Origin: BMS3Bbin11 sp034659075
Lineage (GTDB): Bacteria; Pseudomonadota; Gammaproteobacteria; BMS3Bbin11
Assembly (NCBI GenBank): GCA_034659075.1
Contig: JAYEGM010000212.1
Location: forward strand, 1 to 28,062
Direction of reading: 5' to 3'
Length of the DNA stretch: 28,062 nucleotides
Shown: positions 23,860 through 28,062 of the stretch, piece by piece
How positions within the stretch are numbered: position 1 is the first letter of the stretch
Layout of the letters: every line of letters starts with the position of its first letter
The notes under the pieces: generated by a model
Told to the model about the DNA's origin: nothing
Databases searched by the model: none
Seen by the model: the letters and a program-made list of their open reading frames with translations, nothing else
Translations under genes and position numbers: made by a program

Positions 23860-25233
23860 TTACCCATAAATAATCCCGGGCAACCACGTCGCCAGCGCCG
23901 GCCAGTAGGCCAGCATCACTAACATCAATAATTGAATAGCTATAAACGGCAGCACACCACGATAGATTTGCCCGGTAGTTACAGACTTTGGTGCTACCCC
24001 ACGCAGGTAGAAAAGGGCAAACCCAAACGGTGGCGTCAGGAATGAAGTTTGTAAATTTATAGCGATCATTATGCCCAGCCAAACCGGGTCTATACCCATA
24101 CTGAGCAATATCGGCCCTATGATGGGTACTACGACGAAAGTGATTTCGATGAAGTCGAGTATAAAACCGAGCAGGAACATGACCAGCATAACGGCGACCA
24201 TGGCACCGACTACGCCGCCAGGTAAACCGCCTAGCAGCTCTGCGATGAGATCATCGCCACCGAAGCCACGAAAAACCAGAGAGAAAAGGGAGGCACCGAT
24301 GAGTATCATGAAAACCATGCTGGTGACTTCCAGCGTTGACCGGGTGACTTCCTGCAGGACTTTAATGCTGCAGCTTTTACGTGCCAGGGCGAGTAGTGTG
24401 GCACCGACTGCGCCAACCGAGGCCGCCTCAGTGGGTGTGGCGAGGCCACCCAGAATTGAGCCAAGTACCGAGACAATGAGCAGCAATGGCGGGAACAGGG
24501 CAGATAGCAGGGCGGCCCATGAGTTGTTGCTGTTGTCACATCCTTCTGGGGCTGGCATGACATGAGGGCGCAGCCATGCCAGCAACAGAAGATAAAGTAT
24601 ATACATAGCGACCAGTATAAGGCCGGGAACAAGAGCCCCGGCGAACAGATCACCGACGGATACCGTTTCCGGGGAAAAGATGCCCATATCAAGCTGTGCC
24701 TGCTGAAAGGCAGAGGACAACACATCACCCAGCAGCACCAGAATGATTGATGGTGGGATGATTTGTCCCAGGGTTCCGGACGCACAGATCGTGCCGCAGG
24801 CGATGGCGGGGTCATAGTTGCGTTTCAACATGGTGGGCAGAGCCATCATTCCCATGGTCACGACGGTCGCCCCGACGATACCGGTGCTGGCCGCCATCAG
24901 CATGCCGACCAGAACAACCGAGATACCCAGTCCACCACGTAACTTACCGAATAGCCCGGTCATGGCATCGAGTAATTCTTCTGCTACACGGGAACGTTCA
25001 AGCATGGCACCCATAAATACAAATAAGGGCACGGCTATCAGGGTCTCATTTGTCATGATACCGTATAAACGGCTGGGCATAGCGAGCAGGAAGGCACTGT
25101 CAAAGCCACCCGTTATGCTGCCGATCAGGGAGAAAATCAGCGCCGTGCCAGCCAGGGCAAAGGCAACAGGGTAACCGGTCATCAGGATAAGGCCTGCGAC
25201 CAGAAACATAAATAAAGGCATTAATTCATTCAT
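23860..25233 (-). CDS. dctM: TRAP transporter large permease subunit DctM
   Basis: 457 residues with about twelve hydrophobic helices and TRAP-specific segments GTLGQIIPPSIILVLLGD (about 150-170) and VVPIIGPILLSMGIDPVW near the C-terminus. It is the sodium-coupled membrane channel of a tripartite TRAP system for organic acids or similar anions. The sequence resembles the branch often labelled mannitol/chloroaromatic-type; substrate cannot be told without the binding protein. No Shine-Dalgarno sequence is visible before the ATG, where the repeat-rich spacer from dctQ begins. Confidence 0.93.
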   Translation of the reverse strand: MNELMPLFMFLVAGLILMTGYPVAFALAGTALIFSLIGSITGGFDSAFLLAMPSRLYGIMTNETLIAVPLFVFMGAMLERSRVAEELLDAMTGLFGKLRGGLGISVVLVGMLMAASTGIVGATVVTMGMMALPTMLKRNYDPAIACGTICASGTLGQIIPPSIILVLLGDVLSSAFQQAQLDMGIFSPETVSVGDLFAGALVPGLILVAMYILYLLLLAWLRPHVMPAPEGCDNSNNSWAALLSALFPPLLLIVSVLGSILGGLATPTEAASVGAVGATLLALARKSCSIKVLQEVTRSTLEVTSMVFMILIGASLFSLVFRGFGGDDLIAELLGGLPGGVVGAMVAVMLVMFLLGFILDFIEITFVVVPIIGPILLSMGIDPVWLGIMIAINLQTSFLTPPFGFALFYLRGVAPKSVTTGQIYRGVLPFIAIQLLMLVMLAYWPALATWLPGIIYG

Positions 25234-25256
25234 TTTTTTACTAAGACATTTTTCAC

Positions 25257-25484
25257 CACAGAGGACACGGAGAGCACAGATGTTTTTGGGGTTGCTTGAT
25301 GTGGGTATCTGCCATGATTTTTTAACTTATTTTAGTCATAGTGATATCTATACTAAATCACGTCATTCCGCCTTTATTGAGCCGGAACCCAGTCTTTTAA
25401 GCCATGAATTCCTGACAACAAGCTTCGGGCGTGAAGGGTGTGCGGGATAGTTGAGTTTGCTAGTACACAATTCCCTCCTCTGTG
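25257..25484. repeat. Repeat insert between dctQ and dctM
   Basis: CACAGAGGA (25257-25265) and its perfect inverse TCCTCTGTG (25476-25484) bracket 228 bp. The left end reads TTTCACCACAGAGGACAC, a dispersed repeat known from many bacterial genomes. Inside, CGTCATTCCG...CCGGAACCCAG (25371-25391) resembles the GTCATTCCGG-type repeat, also seen at the centre of the composite element near 3278-3300. No gene is seen. Confidence 0.55.
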
Positions 25485-25496
25485 CTGAGTACGTTT

Positions 25497-26015
25497 TTAT
25501 ATGTCACTAGTTGGTATTTTCCGCCCACGCAATATCAATACACTGCGTAATGCCTGGGCGATACCCTGCAGCATCAGCAGGGTGGCCATTACCGGAATCA
25601 TTGTTTTCAGCAGGAATACAGCTGGCAGTCCGCCAGCGTCTCTGGAGCCTTCCATCAATGACCAGGACAGGCTGACGTAGTTCCAGGAAATAAATATGAT
25701 AAACAGGCAGAAGGGCACTAGCAGCAGCAGTGCCCCTGCCAGATTAACCCAGGCTTTTGTCCGTGAACCCAATTTTTCGTAAAAGATGTCAACACGAACG
25801 TGGGCATTTTGCTTTAGCGTGTAGGCCGCGCCCAGCATAAAGACAGCGGCGTGCAGATAAATAACAGACTCCTGCATGGCAATCCATCCTGTACTGAATA
25901 CGTAACGAAGAACAACTATCAGGAAAGTGATCAGCACCATTGCCAGGGTTAACCAGGCAATGCTACGGCCAACTAAATCATTAATGCGATCAATTGTCCG
26001 GATTATTCCTGGCAT
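25497..26015 (-). CDS. dctQ: TRAP transporter small permease subunit DctQ
   Basis: 172 residues with four membrane helices (about 15-37, 50-68, 88-113, 132-158), the DctQ layout. The ALMxxxxxSWSLMEGSRDAGG-like segment (about 118-127) before helix 4 is typical. It pairs with DctM. AAAGG lies about 9 bp before the ATG. Usually dctP encoding the periplasmic binding protein lies upstream; here a MITE ends 27 bp upstream and no dctP is in the window. Confidence 0.9.
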   Translation of the reverse strand: MPGIIRTIDRINDLVGRSIAWLTLAMVLITFLIVVLRYVFSTGWIAMQESVIYLHAAVFMLGAAYTLKQNAHVRVDIFYEKLGSRTKAWVNLAGALLLLVPFCLFIIFISWNYVSLSWSLMEGSRDAGGLPAVFLLKTMIPVMATLLMLQGIAQALRSVLILRGRKIPTSDI

Positions 26016-26042
26016 AGTCGGTACCTTTGAAACTAAGGGGCC

Positions 26043-26208
26043 TTAAGGGCACCTCGATTAATTCTGGATGATCAGATTGTAATTCAAAACTAGTCATATG
26101 AAGGCAAGAATTGCAGGTAATAGCTTGCTATTGCGAAGATTCCTAACGCAGAGAGGGCTAGTTTTGGATACCAGATGATTATTCATGGATTAATCGAGGT
26201 GCCCTTAA
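26043..26208. mobile_element. 166-bp MITE with terminal inverted repeats
   Basis: The ends TTAAGGGCACCTCGATTAAT (26043-26062) and its perfect inverse (26189-26208) are 20 bp, and weaker inverse similarity reaches AAAACTAG about 50 bp in on each side. No coding capacity. TTAA at both ends could be a 4-bp target duplication of the YTAR type used by IS5-like elements, or simply part of the inverted repeat. The right end supplies the stop codon and last residues of the gene at 26183-26581. Confidence 0.88.
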
Positions 26209-26581
26209 CTTCACAGGACCACGATGAGACATCAACCTCACTGCCATCACGGGCGAGAAACCAGCGCGTGCCCTGTTTCATTTTTGTCGTGACCTTGTCC
26301 TTGCTCTTCCAGTAGACAGGCAGGATAGAATCAGGCTGGCAGTCTTTTTCTGAATAGACGCTGCAGCTTTTGTAGGCAAGTACCGCTACCTTGTAGACAT
26401 GATAAGTGTAAGGCGTGTTGTGGCAGCCCGGGTTATCTGCCTTGCCAAAAAGCATGTACTTTTCTGAATGTCCGTCACGGGTCATTTTGTATAAACGAAT
26501 TTCCGGGTCACGGGCAAAGGCTAAAAAAGGTACTCCTGCAATGGACAGTGAAACGAATAATCGCAGGAAAATTTTAGCCAT
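26183..26581 (-). CDS. Small exported protein, C-terminus altered by MITE
   Basis: 132 residues. A signal peptide with hydrophobic core and FARDPE gives likely cleavage after about residue 23 (AFA). The mature part has five Cys (in PGCHN, KSCSV, KDCQP and WSCEV and nearby) and may form disulphides in the periplasm. I do not recognise the family. The last residues GTSINP and the TGA stop are encoded by the MITE end, so the original C-terminus is lost. It starts 2 bp after the BPSS1780-type gene and is co-transcribed with it. Confidence 0.65.
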   Translation of the reverse strand: MAKIFLRLFVSLSIAGVPFLAFARDPEIRLYKMTRDGHSEKYMLFGKADNPGCHNTPYTYHVYKVAVLAYKSCSVYSEKDCQPDSILPVYWKSKDKVTTKMKQGTRWFLARDGSEVDVSSWSCEVKGTSINP

Positions 26582-26583
26582 CC

Positions 26584-27288
26584 TTAATGAAATATCGATT
26601 TATAGCTGCAATACATCGCCAGCATGGATACGGGTATCAATATAAGAAACCCCAGGAATAACGGAATAGCCGCTACGATAGCGAGCAGGAAGTAGACAAT
26701 ACCGAACACCAGCAAGGGAAGTATATTTTTCAGGCTGGCAGAGAAACTTGTTTTGACGGACTCTACCGGTGCCATGTTATCCAGCATGACTAAAGGTGTG
26801 GCATAAAGAAATCCCATGGCGACAAACATTGAAACAAGCAGAACCAGCAACATGGAGATGCCCATGCCAGCCGTCATCATGGCCTGCGGGTCGACGGCAC
26901 CTGTTTCATCCACATTCATCATGGCGCTTCCACCAAGCAGAGCGGCCACGACAAACATCAGCAGTATTGACGCCAGCAATGATAATCCTCCGAGGGCCAG
27001 GAGTTTGTTCATGCGTTCCTTGTCCTTGAAGCCCTGAAACAGATTGCCCACTTCAATACTATTGCCCTGTTCCATTTGAGATGCGGAATACATAAAACCT
27101 GCTATCAGTGCCGGTGTGATGACCGACAGTGTCAATGACCCTATGAAAGGTACAAAACTGAGTACTATGGCGATACCGATAAATATAAGGAACATGATAA
27201 ACCAGGTTCCGAAATCGTTTTTAAACAAATTCCAGCCGCAACTGAACCAGCTGGCCCCCTGTCCTGCATTGACACTTTTTGCCTGCAT
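26584..27288 (-). CDS. BPSS1780-type membrane protein
   Basis: 234 residues. A soluble N-terminus with GASWFSCGWNLFKNDFGTW (about 11-29) is followed by about six hydrophobic segments arranged as pairs (28-72, 92-118, 138-165, 185-230). The W-x-x-x-G-W-x-L-F start and the GFMYSASQMEQG loop match the BPSS1780 family of membrane proteins of unknown function. It lies between the DUF2782 gene and the small exported protein; the 2-bp gap to the latter suggests an operon. Confidence 0.75.
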   Translation of the reverse strand: MQAKSVNAGQGASWFSCGWNLFKNDFGTWFIMFLIFIGIAIVLSFVPFIGSLTLSVITPALIAGFMYSASQMEQGNSIEVGNLFQGFKDKERMNKLLALGGLSLLASILLMFVVAALLGGSAMMNVDETGAVDPQAMMTAGMGISMLLVLLVSMFVAMGFLYATPLVMLDNMAPVESVKTSFSASLKNILPLLVFGIVYFLLAIVAAIPLFLGFLILIPVSMLAMYCSYKSIFH

Positions 27289-27365
27289 TATTTTCTTTCT
27301 TTTATCCTTATTCTTGTTCGGTTATTTAAAGTTATTCTTTTTAGTAAACCCTGAATAAACGCTGT

Positions 27366-27716
27366 TTACCAGCGAAATAAAACCCAGCTGGGTGGCTCTA
27401 TAGCAGGACCCATCAGTTCACTCACCTGTTCGTCCATCCTGCCATCACCATCGCGGTCAATAAGATAGTATGGTGGAAAACCCTTCTGCTGGATTTTCAC
27501 CATATAGATGCGTCCATTGAGGCTGTATTCTTCGATGGTCTTATCGCCTTCGGTAATAATATTGATTTCAGCCCCACCAGGATCGAAGCCGCCGGGTTCA
27601 TCGGCCTGATTGTCGCCTGACGGGTTGACAGTTGGTGCTTCTTCAGCCGCCGCTATATTCTGGGTGGCAACAAAAAAGGGTAATAAAAAAAAAGAGAAAA
27701 TCAGGAGCTTGGGCAT
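27366..27716 (-). CDS. DUF2782 family exported protein
   Basis: 116 residues with a signal peptide (cleavage probably after IAAA, about residue 24), an acidic Pro/Gly linker and a C-terminal core TIEEYSLNGRIYMVKI...YYLIDRDGDGRMDE...PSWVLFRW. This matches DUF2782, a small gammaproteobacterial periplasmic family. DRDGDGRMDE is EF-hand-like and may bind calcium. In Pseudomonas a DUF2782 gene sits next to polA, so polA may lie outside the right edge; this is not visible here. Confidence 0.85.
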   Translation of the reverse strand: MPKLLIFSFFLLPFFVATQNIAAAEEAPTVNPSGDNQADEPGGFDPGGAEINIITEGDKTIEEYSLNGRIYMVKIQQKGFPPYYLIDRDGDGRMDEQVSELMGPAIEPPSWVLFRW

Positions 27717-27786
27717 TATTATATCCTTGCAGGAAGGTTTACCGGTATTACACTACCATCATCCCTGCAACGCAAGGTAGAAAACA

Positions 27787-27821
27787 GTTTTAGGTATTAC
27801 GATTTATGTTTTACGTAAAAC
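27787..27821. repeat. Heptamer array, GTNTTAN flavour
   Basis: GTTTTAG, GTATTAC, GATTTAT, GTTTTAC and inverse GTAAAAC in tandem, in the intergenic region upstream of the DUF2782 gene. The rest of 27717-27895 shows one small hairpin (AGACT/AGTCT near 27849-27864) and no gene. Confidence 0.78.
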
Positions 27822-27895
27822 GTCACTGCTGTCCGATAAAGAACACAAGACTGAATGTAGTCTGTTGATTTAGCTTGCTCTATGGACAATCAGAA

Positions 27896-28062
27896 GGCTC
27901 TTCTCCGCTCTGATGAGTGAAAAGAGATGTTAATACCAGCAAACCTGTTGCAATATAAAGCTTCTAAAGGATTCATAAGCAGAAGGTAATATGAGTATCA
28001 ACATCTCGCCCACTATTTTGGGGCTGAGCGGTCAGAGAGTCAATGAAATAACACTAAATAAG
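27896..28062 (+). mobile_element. Possible left end of an ISL3-like insertion sequence
   Basis: GGCTCTTCTCCGCTCTGATG begins at 27896. ISL3-family ends commonly begin GGCTCTT. About 75 bp later a well-spaced start opens a frame that runs off the window, the layout of an IS with its transposase. The right end is not in the window, so family and intactness are inferred. Confidence 0.4.
27991..28062 (+). CDS. 5' end of a gene, possibly ISL3-like transposase (partial)
   Basis: The ATG at 27991 follows AGAAGG at good spacing. The frame is open for 24 codons to the edge and begins MSINISPTILGLSGQRVNEI. A short ILGL-x-G-x-x-V start is compatible with ISL3-family transposases but is too short to prove it. 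It could be an unrelated gene. Confidence 0.45.
   Translation, partial: MSINISPTILGLSGQRVNEITLNK

Overview
The window looks like part of the chromosome of a free-living gammaproteobacterium of moderate GC. The best evidence is the minus-strand block lolB - ispE - tRNA-Gln - prs - rplY - pth - ychF, preceded by a TPR lipoprotein gene and divergent from hemA. From memory this is the order found around hemA in Pseudomonas and relatives. hemA, prfA and prmC follow on the plus strand. I cannot name the genus.

Layout. 1-91: 3' end of an unidentified plus-strand gene. 197-2031: tsaC and purD (minus). 2144-2908: a Rossmann-fold protein of unknown role. 2960-3718: about 760 bp of nested inverted repeats. 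3768-4015: a frameshifted, truncated GNAT acetyltransferase. 4033-6385: a compact operon of a duplicated DUF1538 membrane protein, a PII-like protein and a CBS-pair protein. 6455-7534 (minus): a GalT-like nucleotidyltransferase. 7743-10085: a 780-residue SAM methyltransferase of surface-polysaccharide type. 10213-17377 (minus): tRNA-Met, then ychF, pth, rplY, prs, tRNA-Gln, ispE, lolB and the TPR lipoprotein. 17419-23347: hemA, a 2.7 kb inserted segment (GT-C-like membrane protein plus an IS1595 transposase relic), then prfA and prmC. 23348-26015: a 40-codon small ORF and a TRAP transporter dctQM pair without dctP. 26043-26208: a MITE. 26183-27716 (minus): a small exported protein, a BPSS1780-type membrane protein and a DUF2782 protein. 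27896-28062: possible left end of an ISL3-like insertion sequence.

The core genes serve translation (tsaC, pth, rplY, prfA, prmC, two tRNAs), precursor supply (purD, prs, hemA, ispE) and outer-membrane lipoprotein insertion (lolB). The accessory genes point to surface polysaccharide synthesis and to transport.

The most unusual feature is a family of intergenic arrays built from 7-bp units. At least ten sites carry them, usually as direct heptamers followed by the same heptamers inverted, so the RNA could fold into a long hairpin. There are several sequence flavours (GTTTCAR, GTNTTAN with GTAAAAC, GGACAAA, CTTTCAC). Many arrays abut or enter a stop codon. The strongest candidate for a poorly described functional system is the DUF1538 - PII-like - CBS operon, which looks like a membrane transporter with two cytoplasmic ligand-sensing partners.
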